Source of the DNA: Siminovitchia fordii DSM 16014 = CIP 108821 | Lineage (GTDB): Bacteria; Bacillota; Bacilli; Bacillales; Bacillaceae_C | Reading direction: 5' to 3' | NCBI RefSeq assembly: GCF_000374565.1 | Contig: NZ_KB894711.1 | Span: 1-47,186 of the forward strand | DNA: 47,186 bases | Notes under the pieces: model-generated | What the model was told of the DNA's origin: nothing | Seen by the model: only the letters and a program-made list of their open reading frames with translations | Database searches by the model: none | Translations under genes and position numbers: made by a program | Shown: in pieces, positions 33,327 to 42,111 of the stretch | Layout of the letters: the number at the start of each line of letters is the position of its first letter | Position numbering within the stretch: position 1 is the stretch's first letter

Positions 33327-34490
33327 TTAATGGATGGCTGTTTCTAGGATCAGCTGGTTGTTAGCAAATCTTTCAACAGAGAGGGAAGACAAATCCAAAG
33401 TTTCATATTTTCCAAGACGGATTAGTTCAGATAACCCTTTTCCTGCTGCGGGCGCTTGCTGGAACCCATGTCCACTGAAGCCGGTAATGACGTAATAGCC
33501 TTTCATGACCGGATGTCCGCCAATAATCGCATTTTGGTCTATCGTATTGAAGTCATATAATCCAGCCCAGCTGCGTTCCACTTTCAGCTGTTCAAACAGC
33601 TGGCTTCTTTCATAGAAGATTGGCCATACTTCTTCTTCGAAAGTGGACTTATTCGAAGAGAATTCAAAGCTGTACGGATCTTTATGAGGCATACCGGTGA
33701 TCACTTTCTCTCCTTCTCCGCGGAAGTAAAATCCAGTCGGATCGAAAACGAGCGGCAGTGATTTAGAGAATTTTTTTGTTAAATCCAGGCAGAAGATCTG
33801 ATAGCGGAACGGCTTGACAGGGATGTCGACGCCGATGGTCTCGCTCAGTGCACCAGACCATGCGCCGCATGCATTGACAACGATTGGAGCATGATATTCT
33901 TCTCCGGATTCAAGCCGGACACCTGTTATCCTCCCGTTTTCAGCAAGGAGGGACTGGACGGGCTGGTAGATATAATCCACTTCCATTGATTTTGCCTTTT
34001 TCGCATAAAACTGAAGGACTGTATACGGATCCATATATCCTGCATCTGTATCGAATGTGGCTCCAGCCAGATCTTCCGTATTCAATTCCGGGATGATATC
34101 ATGGATTTCTTCCACGGACAGAACTTTCATGTTGGCTCCGCACCGGTTTTGGAAGTTAGCTTCCTCTATCAATCTCGGCATTGTTTCACTCGTACCCAAG
34201 TACAAATATCCGTTCTGCTTAAAATCAATTTGTGGCGACTCCCCGTTCACTTCCATTTCTTTTGCAAAGTTTTTGTAAAAGTCCAGGCTGTAACGGCTCA
34301 TCAGGATATTGATTTCTGTTGTGAATGAGAGGCGGATACCACCCTCACTGCGCGGAGTGGAAGAGAATTCGTACATTTGGTCTTTTTCGAAAACCGCAAT
34401 GCTTCCAGTGAACCCGTCTTTGCGCAGATTGTAGGCCAGGCTGGAGGCCATGATGCCTCCGCCAGCAATAATCACATCATATTTATTCAT
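33327..34490 (-). CDS. FAD-dependent amine/amino-acid oxidoreductase (DAO fold)
   Basis: A 387-residue flavoprotein with a GGGIMASSLAYNL dinucleotide fold at 9-22 and the C-terminal DAO segment ITGFSGHGFQQAPAAGKGLS (about 340-359). It belongs to the sarcosine oxidase, dimethylglycine dehydrogenase and FOXRED1-like group, which oxidises secondary or cyclic amines to imines. No oxygen-reactive partner is present; instead etfB and etfA follow in the operon, so it probably acts as a dehydrogenase that passes electrons to ETF. The substrate is unknown; proline-like or N-methylated amino acids fit the symporter and cyclodeaminase-family neighbours. Confidence 0.85.
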   Translation of the reverse strand: MNKYDVIIAGGGIMASSLAYNLRKDGFTGSIAVFEKDQMYEFSSTPRSEGGIRLSFTTEINILMSRYSLDFYKNFAKEMEVNGESPQIDFKQNGYLYLGTSETMPRLIEEANFQNRCGANMKVLSVEEIHDIIPELNTEDLAGATFDTDAGYMDPYTVLQFYAKKAKSMEVDYIYQPVQSLLAENGRITGVRLESGEEYHAPIVVNACGAWSGALSETIGVDIPVKPFRYQIFCLDLTKKFSKSLPLVFDPTGFYFRGEGEKVITGMPHKDPYSFEFSSNKSTFEEEVWPIFYERSQLFEQLKVERSWAGLYDFNTIDQNAIIGGHPVMKGYYVITGFSGHGFQQAPAAGKGLSELIRLGKYETLDLSSLSVERFANNQLILETAIH

Positions 34491-34558
34491 TTAGACCACC
34501 CTTTACTAGGCATATTTTCGTAAAATGCAGCAATGAAGCGGTAAAAGGAAGAACGGAA

Positions 34559-35344
34559 TTAGTCAAACATCAATGGGCGTGCAATTTTATTGATGGCTGC
34601 CCCATCCACCATAAGCGTCTGGCCGCTGACGTAAGAGGCTTCGTCCGAACACATGAACAGGCAGGCGTTGGCAATATCGTCCACCGTTCCGATTCTTCCC
34701 ATCGGCTGGAATCTGAGCGTTTCTTCAAACGCAGCATCGGGATCCTCCAGGCTGGCGAATGTCTGATGCAGCAGCGGGGTGTCCACTGAACTTGGGCATA
34801 CAGCATTTACGCGGATATTCAGCGGGCCGCAGTCAAGGGACATTTGTCTTGTCAGGGCTGTCATACCTCCCTTGGAAGCTGCATAGGCTGCCAGTCTTGT
34901 AATCGTCTTCTCCGCATGCCAGGAAGCGATATTGACAATCGCTCCACCGCCGCGCTTTTCCATCTCGGGGATCGCATATTTCGAGCAGAGGAAAGCTCCT
35001 GTCAAATTGACGCCGATTACTTTATTCCATTCTTCAAATGAGGTGTCTACTGCTGATTTCCGAATATTGACCGCAGCATTATTGACGAGGAGATCTACAC
35101 CGCCAAAATGTTCGGCTGTTGTGCTGATCAAGTTTTTTACATCCTCTTCGCTGCTGACATCCGTTTTGACGAAAAGACAGTCAATTTCTTCGTTGATAAA
35201 CCGGTCTATTACCTGCTTACCTGCTTGTTCGTTCACATCGGCGATAACAATCTTTGCTCCATTCTTTCCGAACGTCCGGGCGATTCCTTCGCCAATGCCT
35301 TGGCTTCCGCCCGTAATAATTGCTACTTTATCTTGTAATCTCAT
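34559..35344 (-). CDS. Short-chain dehydrogenase/reductase (SDR)
   Basis: A 261-residue classical SDR: cofactor motif GGSQGIGEGIA (about 12-22), acidic Asp after beta-2 (IVIADVN, favouring NAD), NNAAV, catalytic Ser in NIAS and YAASK. The C-terminus is of normal length. It oxidises or reduces an alcohol or carbonyl; the substrate is unknown. It is the first gene of the operon that continues with the FAD enzyme and ETF. The leader carries a TTCCGAA palindrome cluster and the promoter overlaps a cre-like site. Confidence 0.9.
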   Translation of the reverse strand: MRLQDKVAIITGGSQGIGEGIARTFGKNGAKIVIADVNEQAGKQVIDRFINEEIDCLFVKTDVSSEEDVKNLISTTAEHFGGVDLLVNNAAVNIRKSAVDTSFEEWNKVIGVNLTGAFLCSKYAIPEMEKRGGGAIVNIASWHAEKTITRLAAYAASKGGMTALTRQMSLDCGPLNIRVNAVCPSSVDTPLLHQTFASLEDPDAAFEETLRFQPMGRIGTVDDIANACLFMCSDEASYVSGQTLMVDGAAINKIARPLMFD

Positions 35345-35430
35345 TCTGTAACCCTCCAGTTATAAGTGATTGTTTTCCGAATTAGTGGTTTCTTTCCAAA
35401 GTGATGGTTGGCTCAAAAATGGTCCTAATT

Positions 35431-35445
35431 TTCCGAAATTCGGAA
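35431..35445. promoter_or_regulatory. 15-bp palindromic operator in the SDR operon leader
   Basis: TTCCGAA-A-TTCGGAA is a perfect palindrome in the SDR leader. Two further TTCCGAA half-sites lie at 35375-35381 and 35460-35466 (the latter on the opposite strand). All are downstream of the predicted transcription start, which suggests repression. The binding protein is not known. Confidence 0.55.
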
Positions 35446-35478
35446 CAACAAAACCTTTTTTCGGAATACGTTAAGACG

Positions 35479-35517
35479 ATTATAGTATAAATTTTCTATT
35501 TTTTGCAAGCGCTTCTT
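35479..35517 (-). promoter_or_regulatory. SDR-FAD-ETF operon promoter overlapping a cre-like site
   Basis: On the minus strand TTGCAA (35508-35503), 18 bases, then TATAAT (35484-35479). The -35 is embedded in AAGAAGCGCTTGCAA (35517-35503), which has the CcpA core AAGCGCTT and matches the 14-base cre pattern at 12 positions. Confidence 0.6.
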
Positions 35518-35888
35518 TGAAAAATATAGGGGGATGGGCGTGGTTCTTTTTTAAAAACAGATAACAAAGGGAAGCCCTCTTTTTAGAGAAAAGTTGCGTG
35601 AGAGTGCATTTTTTCAGCTGAAACTTTCCTTATCTATGAAGAGTCATGGCAATGTGTGGCCTTTTAAAATACAGATGGCTGGTATAGCCTCTTGAAAAAC
35701 GAGCAAAGTGGACAAATTGTAAACGCTTTTTTTTGTGAATTGTGCCCATATGAATTTCTGTACTGAGCCGGTATAGTATGTAATAGAATAGTCCGTTATT
35801 TCTGAGATTTTGATAGACGGTTGTAGTGAAAAGAAGTGGAACGAACCGGGCTGTTTAAAATGACGGCTGATGCGAAGGAGGATAAACC

Positions 35889-36902
35889 ATGCTGATTATT
35901 AATGCTGAGGACCAGCAGAAGTTGCTGAATATGTCCGAAATGGTAGAGGCTGTGGGAGAGTCGCTGAAGGAGTATTCGGCTGCCGGGACCATAACTCCAG
36001 TCCGGACTGTCCTGGAGTTGGAGAAGAAGGAAGGCAATGCCATATTTATGCCTGCTGTCGCGGAGGGTTTGAAAAGTCTTGGAATGAAATATGTTGCCGT
36101 CTTTCCCGAAAATACCGCTCTTGGAAAAAAATCTATCAACGGAGTGGTGTTGCTGGCAGATACAGATACGGGGGAGCCGCTTGCACTATTAGAAGGATCT
36201 TATTTGACGGTTATGCGGACAGGTGCGCTTTCTGGAGCGGCATCCCAATATTTGTCACGCGCTGATTCTAAAGTGCTGGCTATACTCGGTACGGGCGAGC
36301 AGGTGATCGGACAATTCGAGGCCATCAAGGCAGTACGGGACATCACTCAGTTGAAGTTATATAATCGGACGCGGGAAAAGGCCGAAATCCTTGCAGAGTA
36401 TATCAAAGCGAGGCATGAGGTGGACATAATCATCTATTCGGATTCCAATGAAGCGATTCGGGGAGCGGATATCATCGTAACGGCCACAAGCTCCAGTAGG
36501 CCGGTATTCTCGGAAGCTCTTGAGCCTGGTGTCCATGTCAATGCGATCGGTTCCTATACCTCATCTATGCAAGAACTGCCCAGCCATGTCATAGCAAATG
36601 CAGACAAGGTAGTAGTGGAATCCATCGATTCAGCAATGGAAGAAGCGGGTGACTTGCTGATTCCAATCAATGAGGGAAAGTTTCATAGAGATAGCATTCA
36701 TGGGGAGCTTGGACTTATTATCGGCGGTCAGCTGCCGGGCAGGGATAACGACCGGGAGGTTACGGTTTTCAAATCGGTCGGACTGGCTGTAGCTGATGTG
36801 GTCGTTGCCAGATATTTTTATGAAAAAGCACTCAAGGAACAGGTTGGCCAAAACATTTCATTGGATACCATTTCTCCTTTCTCACCGAAAATGGAGGTTT
36901 GA
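35889..36902 (+). CDS. Ornithine cyclodeaminase/mu-crystallin family protein
   Basis: A 337-residue protein of the OCD/mu-crystallin family: dinucleotide fold ILGTGEQVIGQFEAI at about 131-145, GMKYVAVFPEN and LLEGSYLTVMRTGALSGAAS. Members include ornithine cyclodeaminase, alanine dehydrogenase of archaea and ketimine (pyrroline- or piperideine-2-carboxylate) reductases. Given the divergent FAD amine oxidoreductase, a ketimine reductase or imino-acid role is attractive, but this is inference. The ATG at 35889 follows AAGGAGGATAAACC. A terminator follows at 36964-37008. Confidence 0.85.
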   Translation: MLIINAEDQQKLLNMSEMVEAVGESLKEYSAAGTITPVRTVLELEKKEGNAIFMPAVAEGLKSLGMKYVAVFPENTALGKKSINGVVLLADTDTGEPLALLEGSYLTVMRTGALSGAASQYLSRADSKVLAILGTGEQVIGQFEAIKAVRDITQLKLYNRTREKAEILAEYIKARHEVDIIIYSDSNEAIRGADIIVTATSSSRPVFSEALEPGVHVNAIGSYTSSMQELPSHVIANADKVVVESIDSAMEEAGDLLIPINEGKFHRDSIHGELGLIIGGQLPGRDNDREVTVFKSVGLAVADVVVARYFYEKALKEQVGQNISLDTISPFSPKMEV

Positions 36903-36963
36903 TACTAAATGTGGGAGTCTCCCAAGCGGGGATTTGGCCTCATGTATTTAAAATAAACAATAG

Positions 36964-37008
36964 GGACCGTCCAGAACTTCACGTAAAGTGATGTCTAGGC
37001 GGTTTTTT
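36964..37008 (+). terminator. Terminator of the cyclodeaminase-family gene
   Basis: ACCGTCC pairs imperfectly with GGCGGT, enclosing ACTTCAC with GTGATGT, and the stem is followed by TTTTTT. Confidence 0.65.
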
Positions 37009-37294
37009 GTGTGAGTGTATGGAGGCAGGGAGTGATGGAAAGTGCATTAAAGCTATCAAACATGTGACCTTTGAAAATGGAGGAGCTGCCCTGCCCCTAA
37101 TTACTTTGCCGACAGAAAAAGGGATCTCATGTAACCGCCAAGGGGCGTACATATCATGAAGATCGGCCAAAAGGTGGGCCAAGGATTCCAAGTTTTCATG
37201 AAAAGAGAGGAAGCGGCAGTTAAGCGTACCTCAAGGCTTCCGGGATCAGGCAAAAAGAAAATGCAGCATTCAAGAGCCGGCAGAACACCGCAGT

Positions 37295-37328
37295 AAAAAG
37301 CACCGGGTTTAAAGCCCGATGCTTTTTT
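37295..37328 (-). terminator. Terminator of the PutP-like symporter gene
   Basis: AAAGCACCGGG (37297-37307) pairs with GCCCGATGCTTT (37313-37324) with one mismatch; on the minus strand it ends in TTTTT. The mirrored T-run makes it bidirectional. Confidence 0.8.
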
Positions 37329-37337
37329 ACCGCAGAA

Positions 37338-38819
37338 TTAGACGTTGATCGCATTTTCGGCAGATAGATCTTCATCATCTTCTGCAGCTCCAGTCTGCTT
37401 CTCTGGGAATAATAGACTGAAGACAATACCAAACGCCAAAGCGATAAAGAATGTTGTAAACCGCGAGGAGATGATCTCCTCAAGCGGTGTGGAGATCCAC
37501 ACGACTGTTGACACAAATCCTGAAATGATTGTTGCAATGACTCCGGCTCCTGAATATTTTTTCCAGAAGAACGTAAGTATGATCGCAGGAGACAGTGTAC
37601 ATCCAACTCCGGCCCATGCCCATCCGACAACGAGATAGACGAGCGACTTAGAGAAGAGGGCGATCATCAAACCAATGATTCCGGCTCCGACAATAGTTAA
37701 TCTAGATACTAATACAAGTTTCTTTTCAGTTAATTTGATGCCTAAGGCATTACGTATAATGTCCTCACTTGCCGAACTTGTAATAACCAGAAGCTGTGAG
37801 TCCGCTGTTGAAATGATGGCGGCCAGTATACCGGCAAGCAAGATGCCTGCTGCCCATTCAGGGAAAAGGTCGAGGATCATGAACGGCAGAATTGTTTCCA
37901 CATCAGCGAATGCCTGACCTTGGTATAGGGTCAATGCAGTCAAACCAATGAGAAAGGCGCCTACATAGGCTAAAATAACCCAGACTACTGCGACAGTTGC
38001 CCCTGTTCTTGCCTCTTTCTTGTCCTTCAAAGCCATGAATCTAGCGCTGAGCTGAGGCTGTCCGCCCAGGAATCCGAAGAACCAGGCGAAGTTATTGAAG
38101 AGCAGAAGACCTAAAGCGAAGCCTGTCAACCCGCCGGTCCAGGAGTCCATTGTCGGACCTGCCGCTACAACGGCATCCATGACGGACAGGCCTTCGGAGT
38201 TGATTTTGAATAGAGCCATAATGGGAAGGCCAACGAGTGTGATGAGCATCATGATACTTTGAATCATATCCGTCCAAACAACACCGACAAATCCGCCAAG
38301 ATACGAAAGCGCGATGACGATGGCAAAGCTGATGAGAATACCGGTCAGCGGCTTAATTCCAAAAACGGTGAACAAGGTTTTTCCGGCTCCGGCAATTTGA
38401 GCGCCGAAGTAAAACATCATAAAGCTGCCGATTAATATCGTTGATAGCCAAAGAATGATTTTTCCCTTTGACTCAAATCTCGCTGCAAGATATCCAGGAA
38501 GTGTCATGACATTATATTTCTTCGCCTCGTCCATAAATCTCCTGGCGAGGAAGAGCCAGGAGAAGGCAACCCCCAGTCCAATTCCGACTGCCACCCAGAT
38601 GGCGGAGAAACCCGTCATAAAGACAAATCCTGTATAACCCAAGAGCAGCCAGGCGGATTCTCCCGTGGCCCTCTCGGAAAAAGCGAGAGCCCAACCGGGG
38701 AGTTTGCCGCCGCCAATCAGGAAGTCGGAGTGTTCCATCTCTTTCCTGCTGAAATAATAACCAATAGCGACCATGGCGAGACAGTAGAGGATGAATTCTA
38801 CTAAAATAATCGTATTCAT
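37338..38819 (-). CDS. Sodium:solute symporter, PutP-like (SSS family)
   Basis: A 493-residue protein with about 13 membrane helices. SSS landmarks: DFLIGGGKLPGWALAFSERATGESAWL near the N-terminus (sodium and substrate region of helix 1), YLGGFVGVVWTD, and the conserved LAGILAAIISTADSQLLVITSSASEDI in helix 8-9 with the sodium-site serines. It is closest in feel to Na+/proline symporters. The ATG at 38819 has AAGGGAG 9 bases upstream; the open frame begins earlier without a site. It sits between the cyclodeaminase-family gene and the CdaR-type regulator, so it is the probable importer for this pathway. Confidence 0.88.
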   Translation of the reverse strand: MNTIILVEFILYCLAMVAIGYYFSRKEMEHSDFLIGGGKLPGWALAFSERATGESAWLLLGYTGFVFMTGFSAIWVAVGIGLGVAFSWLFLARRFMDEAKKYNVMTLPGYLAARFESKGKIILWLSTILIGSFMMFYFGAQIAGAGKTLFTVFGIKPLTGILISFAIVIALSYLGGFVGVVWTDMIQSIMMLITLVGLPIMALFKINSEGLSVMDAVVAAGPTMDSWTGGLTGFALGLLLFNNFAWFFGFLGGQPQLSARFMALKDKKEARTGATVAVVWVILAYVGAFLIGLTALTLYQGQAFADVETILPFMILDLFPEWAAGILLAGILAAIISTADSQLLVITSSASEDIIRNALGIKLTEKKLVLVSRLTIVGAGIIGLMIALFSKSLVYLVVGWAWAGVGCTLSPAIILTFFWKKYSGAGVIATIISGFVSTVVWISTPLEEIISSRFTTFFIALAFGIVFSLLFPEKQTGAAEDDEDLSAENAINV

Positions 38820-38913
38820 ATAATCTACTCCCTTATTGTTTGATTGGGAAGATCTGATTAAAATAATGGGTAAAGGCGTCAAGTCTGCTGCTGAAATGAT
38901 GATTTCTCTAAAA

Positions 38914-38928
38914 ATAAAGCGCTTTCAA
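38914..38928 (-). promoter_or_regulatory. cre-like site upstream of the PutP-like symporter
   Basis: On the minus strand TTGAAAGCGCTTTAT matches WTGNAANCGNWNWCA at 13 of 15 positions. A possible promoter (TTGACG at 38882-38877, 16 bases, TAATCA) lies about 32 bases further on towards the gene. Confidence 0.5.
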
Positions 38929-39329
38929 TTATTCGTTGAAATGCCGGGCCGCCGCTTTACCGGGGCCTGAAACTGGTCTTTACAATTTAAGAGCCCAATG
39001 AAAGGTTTAATTTCTAGAAAACTTGAAATATGAATGATGCGATTGGATAATAAAAAATATAAGAATCAATAAAACGCTTTTAAAATCAGTCGCTTTGAAG
39101 CTTACACATTTGCTTATCGATACAGATTTTAGGGTCAAAACTCTTTAGGGACATGTCACGGACAAAGTCCCTCATATCCGTCAGGTCGTTTCCGTCTTAC
39201 GTATGCAACTCAGATTTTTTTCTATCAGTCCTCCTTGGCTGTTGTTATGTACATGTAATTATAGCTAAGTCTTTTTTCCTTTCAAGAAACAATATGCACA
39301 AAATTTAGAATACGATATTGCCAGTTTGT

Positions 39330-39350
39330 TGGTATAATCATTGCTATACC
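39330..39350 (+). promoter_or_regulatory. Extended -10 promoter within an inverted repeat
   Basis: TGGTATAAT (39330-39338) is a perfect extended -10 element. It lies inside the inverted repeat GGTATA (39331-39336) and TATACC (39345-39350), so a regulator binding there would cover the start point. It is about 40 bases before the CdaR-type gene. Confidence 0.5.
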
Positions 39351-39378
39351 GGAGTCGTGACAGTTGGGAGGTAAAGAA

Positions 39379-40584
39379 ATGAAGCTTTTTGAGCAGGTTG
39401 CACAACCTCTTGTTGAACAGACATCATCTTTGCTGGGCATCTCTCTCAGTATTACAGACGAAAAGGGTATCATCATCGGTTCTGATAACAAAGAGAGGAT
39501 CGGGACACTGCACCCGGTATCTTCCCGAGTGATTGAAGAGGGAAGAGAGGTAGTATTCACGAAAGAACAGGTGGATAACCTGGAGAATGTTTTGCCGGGA
39601 ATTGCGGCTCCCATTTGGTTTGATCACAAGGTTATCGGTGTATTGGGCATTGTTGGCGAGCCGGAAAATGTTAGGAGGTATGTGAAATTTATCCGCAGCC
39701 ATATTGAGATGTTTCTCAGGGAGAGCTTCCGTACAGAGTCAGAGCTTGTCCAAATGAAGACGACAGAGTTGTTCGTACAGCACCTGATTCATTATCGAGA
39801 TTGGAAGGATATAAGCAAACTTGAAGAATACTGCCAATTGCTCGGAGTGCATTTCAACAGGCCGAGGGTATGTTTGCTGATTCATGTTCCTGCACTCGGA
39901 GAATTATCCTCGCAGGAAGACCCGCCGCTAACACAGCTGCAAAGCTTGATCAGCCACTTGTTTCGGGAAAGTAATGAGGATATTGTCTGCCCTGTCACTC
40001 AAGACCAGTGGGCTGTTTTCAAACTCGTTGATTCGAAGGATGAGCCAAAATTAAAAAGGACATGTGACGATGCTGTTAGCAAACTGACCGCCTTTTTGGA
40101 CCGGGAAGGTGTCCGGGGCGGGGTCACCATAGCTTATGGGAAAAGTTATACGGGACTGGAAGGGGCGGCCCGCTCCTATCAGCAGGCCAAGAAAGCTACT
40201 AAGGCCGGCTTGAGGAGTGATCCGGAGGAAAGGGTGTATTCGTTTGACAGTTGGTCCATCCTGCCGGATATTTTTCTGGAGGATATCGACCTTCGTTTTC
40301 TTGAGATGTTTGCCGACGATATACGGAACATTTGGGAGTTCCCCGAATCTGACATGCTGATTGAGACCTTTATCGCTTACTGCGAAAGCAGTATGAATGT
40401 CAGCAAGGCTGCGAGAAATCTCTATATCCACCGAAACACATTGATGTATCGGTTAAACAAGATTAGTGAGCTGAGTCGGATCGATCCCCAATCGTTTGAA
40501 CAGTGTATGGTTCTTTACATCGCTTTGAAGAAAAGGGAGAGGAATCCATTGTTTATGAAGGGTTCTGGGAAGGGGCTTTTATGA
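39379..40584 (+). CDS. CdaR/PucR-type transcription activator
   Basis: A protein of about 401 residues. The N-terminal 130 residues match the sugar-diacid-recognition (CdaR) sensor: IAAPIWFDHKVIGVLGIVG and ITDEKGIIIGS. A central GGDEF-like region (about 160-290) and the C-terminal PucR-type helix-turn-helix (ESSMNVSKAARNLYIHRNTL, then MYRLNKIS, about 345-375) follow. Such proteins activate catabolic genes when their inducer binds. The ATG at 39379 has GGGAGG 7 bases upstream; a TTG five codons earlier overlaps the site. It is next to the symporter and probably controls it and the adjoining oxidation genes. The inducer is unknown and need not be a sugar diacid. Confidence 0.85.
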   Translation: MKLFEQVAQPLVEQTSSLLGISLSITDEKGIIIGSDNKERIGTLHPVSSRVIEEGREVVFTKEQVDNLENVLPGIAAPIWFDHKVIGVLGIVGEPENVRRYVKFIRSHIEMFLRESFRTESELVQMKTTELFVQHLIHYRDWKDISKLEEYCQLLGVHFNRPRVCLLIHVPALGELSSQEDPPLTQLQSLISHLFRESNEDIVCPVTQDQWAVFKLVDSKDEPKLKRTCDDAVSKLTAFLDREGVRGGVTIAYGKSYTGLEGAARSYQQAKKATKAGLRSDPEERVYSFDSWSILPDIFLEDIDLRFLEMFADDIRNIWEFPESDMLIETFIAYCESSMNVSKAARNLYIHRNTLMYRLNKISELSRIDPQSFEQCMVLYIALKKRERNPLFMKGSGKGLL

Positions 40585-41352
40585 AATTTTATAAATAGAT
40601 TGAAATTTAAAAAGTGAGTTGCTATACTAAACTCATAAAATGAAATCATGGTTCATTTAATGAAACGGTGGTATTTCGCTCAAAGGATAATGTAAGGGTT
40701 ATCATATTTTGCCAAGGGGGCTTTACTCTTGAATTTTATCAAGTTGAGCACACCGTTAAGAGGGCCGAATTCGCAGGATTTGATGAAGCGGCTGCAGGAG
40801 GCTGTTCCGAATGCCTCTATAAGATTAATCGTTTGGCACGCAGGAAGCTCCCGGTGCTTTAGTGTAGGTTGGGGACGGAAATCAATTCATAGATGTAGCC
40901 GGAGGAATCGGTCCACTTAATGTGGGACACTCTCCCGCTCCCGTCGTCGAACTCTTTAAAACCATTTGGATGATTTCATCCGCCCTGTTTTCCGGTGTCC
41001 ATATATTCAATTGGCAGAAAAATTCAACAGCCAGGTGCCGGGCAGTTCTCCGAAAAAGACGATTTATCTTATCAGCGGCGCCGAAGCGGTTAAAAATGCC
41101 ATTATATTAGCAGACGCTATACAGGACGTCTGGTCGATTTTGCAAAGATGGGTGGATCCCTGTGTGTACACGCTGTAAAGGTCCATACAGATAAAGAGTT
41201 TAAGAGGCTTTGGCTGCAAACAAATTGTCCGTCAATGAAGTGATGGCGAACCCCGAACAGATTTCAACCAATTATACAGTCAGTGCTATCAGGCAAAAAA
41301 GAAAACAGTTTGCTTAAATTTCCATTTAGACGAAAAGCTAGGGTGATATTCA
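40585..41352. other. Stretch holding a broken aminotransferase gene
   Basis: The stretch carries the pseudogene at 40729-41120. A short open tail at about 41207-41318 (NKLSVNEVMANPEQISTNYT) may be the 3' end of another deleted gene. No promoter for pxpB was found with confidence. Confidence 0.5.
40729..41120 (+). pseudogene. Broken 4-aminobutyrate-type aminotransferase (N-terminal part)
   Basis: Three frames, read in turn, give the N-terminus of a class III aminotransferase. Frame 1 (from 40729): LRGPNSQDLMKRLQEAVPNA. Frame 2 (about 40846-40950): EAPGALV, a stop, then VGDGNQFIDVAGGIGPLNVG. Frame 3 (about 40966-41100): PYIQLAEKFNSQVPG, then KKTIYLISGAEAVKNAI. The motif order is that of GabT proteins (DGNxFIDFAGGIGxLNVGH, then SGAEAVENA). 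At least two frameshifts and one stop break it, and the PLP-lysine half is missing, so it cannot make an active enzyme. Confidence 0.8.
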
Positions 41353-42075
41353 ATGAAATTTATATGTAAGCCGGCTGGTGACCAAGCTGTATTGGTCGAG
41401 TTTGAAAATAAGATTGATCAAAAGACAAATACAATGGTACGTCAGCTTTCCTATTTGGCGGAGATGGAGTCGGACAATGGTCTGGGAGAGGTCATACTCG
41501 GTTATCGCTCTTTGCTGATCCATTATAATCCTTTGAAGCTTTCCTACGCGGAGGTGCAGGAAAAGCTGCAGGAGTGGGGAAAGGAAGTTTCTGTCACCGG
41601 TTCATCCGCTGGCAGGGAGGTTCGCATTCCTGTTTTATATGGCGGCGAGTGGGGACCGGACCTGGAGGATGTGGCTGAACATAACGAGCTCAGTCCAGAA
41701 GAGGTCATTTCCATTCATTCAGGGGGAGAATATTTGGTCTATTTTCTGGGTTTTACTCCGGGATATCCGTTTATGGGAGGTATGTCGGAGAAAATCAGTA
41801 CCCCTCGGCTACCCTCCCCAAGGGTTTCCATACCAGCAGGAAGTGTAGGGATTGCCAACAATCAGACGGGAATCTATCCTGTTCAGAGTCCCGGCGGGTG
41901 GCGGTTGATCGGCCGCACGCCTATGCGCCTGTACGACCCGGAAAAAGAGGATCCGTTCCTCCTCGAGTCAGGGGACAAGGTGTTTTTCGAGGCAATTACT
42001 GAAGAAGAGTTTGAAATGATAATGAAAAACAATGAAACCTGGAACATCCACTCTTCCCAACGCATAAAGGGATGA
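41353..42075 (+). CDS. pxpB: 5-oxoprolinase subunit PxpB (KipI family)
   Basis: A 240-residue protein of the KipI/allophanate-hydrolase subunit 1 family. The cyclophilin-like core motifs are present: YLVYFLGFTPGYPFMGG, then PAGSVGIANNQTGIYPVQSP and GGWRLIGRTP. With PxpC and PxpA it forms the prokaryotic ATP-dependent 5-oxoprolinase that opens L-pyroglutamate to glutamate; in B. subtilis it is also known as the kinase-A inhibitor KipI. The ATG at 41353 follows GGGTGATATTCA. It is the first gene of pxpB-pxpC-pxpA. Confidence 0.93.
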   Translation: MKFICKPAGDQAVLVEFENKIDQKTNTMVRQLSYLAEMESDNGLGEVILGYRSLLIHYNPLKLSYAEVQEKLQEWGKEVSVTGSSAGREVRIPVLYGGEWGPDLEDVAEHNELSPEEVISIHSGGEYLVYFLGFTPGYPFMGGMSEKISTPRLPSPRVSIPAGSVGIANNQTGIYPVQSPGGWRLIGRTPMRLYDPEKEDPFLLESGDKVFFEAITEEEFEMIMKNNETWNIHSSQRIKG

Positions 42076-42111
42076 TGCAACAAGGGAAAGGAGGCGATTA
42101 TCATATTTGAA

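Larger units (their letters stand above)
35345..35888. other. Divergent regulatory region of the oxidation cluster
   Basis: It holds the minus-strand SDR promoter with a cre-like site, three TTCCGAA half-sites, and on the plus side a TGTAAACGCTTTTT cre-like sequence (35718-35731, 12 of 14) and a TATAGT box near 35774 for the cyclodeaminase-family gene. No gene seen. Confidence 0.5.
36903..37337. other. Spacer between convergent genes
   Basis: It is bounded by two terminators (36964-37008 and 37295-37328). Between them a 46-codon plus-strand frame at 37019-37159 (starting MEAGSDGKCIKAIKHVTFEN) lacks a clear ribosome binding site; I do not call it a gene. Confidence 0.45.
38820..39378. other. 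Divergent spacer between symporter and regulator
   Basis: Besides the cre-like site it contains a hairpin repeat around 39149-39172 (GGGAC and GTCCC ends) and the CdaR-type gene's promoter at 39330-39350. No gene seen. Confidence 0.45.

Noticed and set aside
37019-37159. 46-codon plus-strand frame between two terminators
   Set aside because: No ribosome binding site, immediately downstream of a terminator, and no recognisable content.
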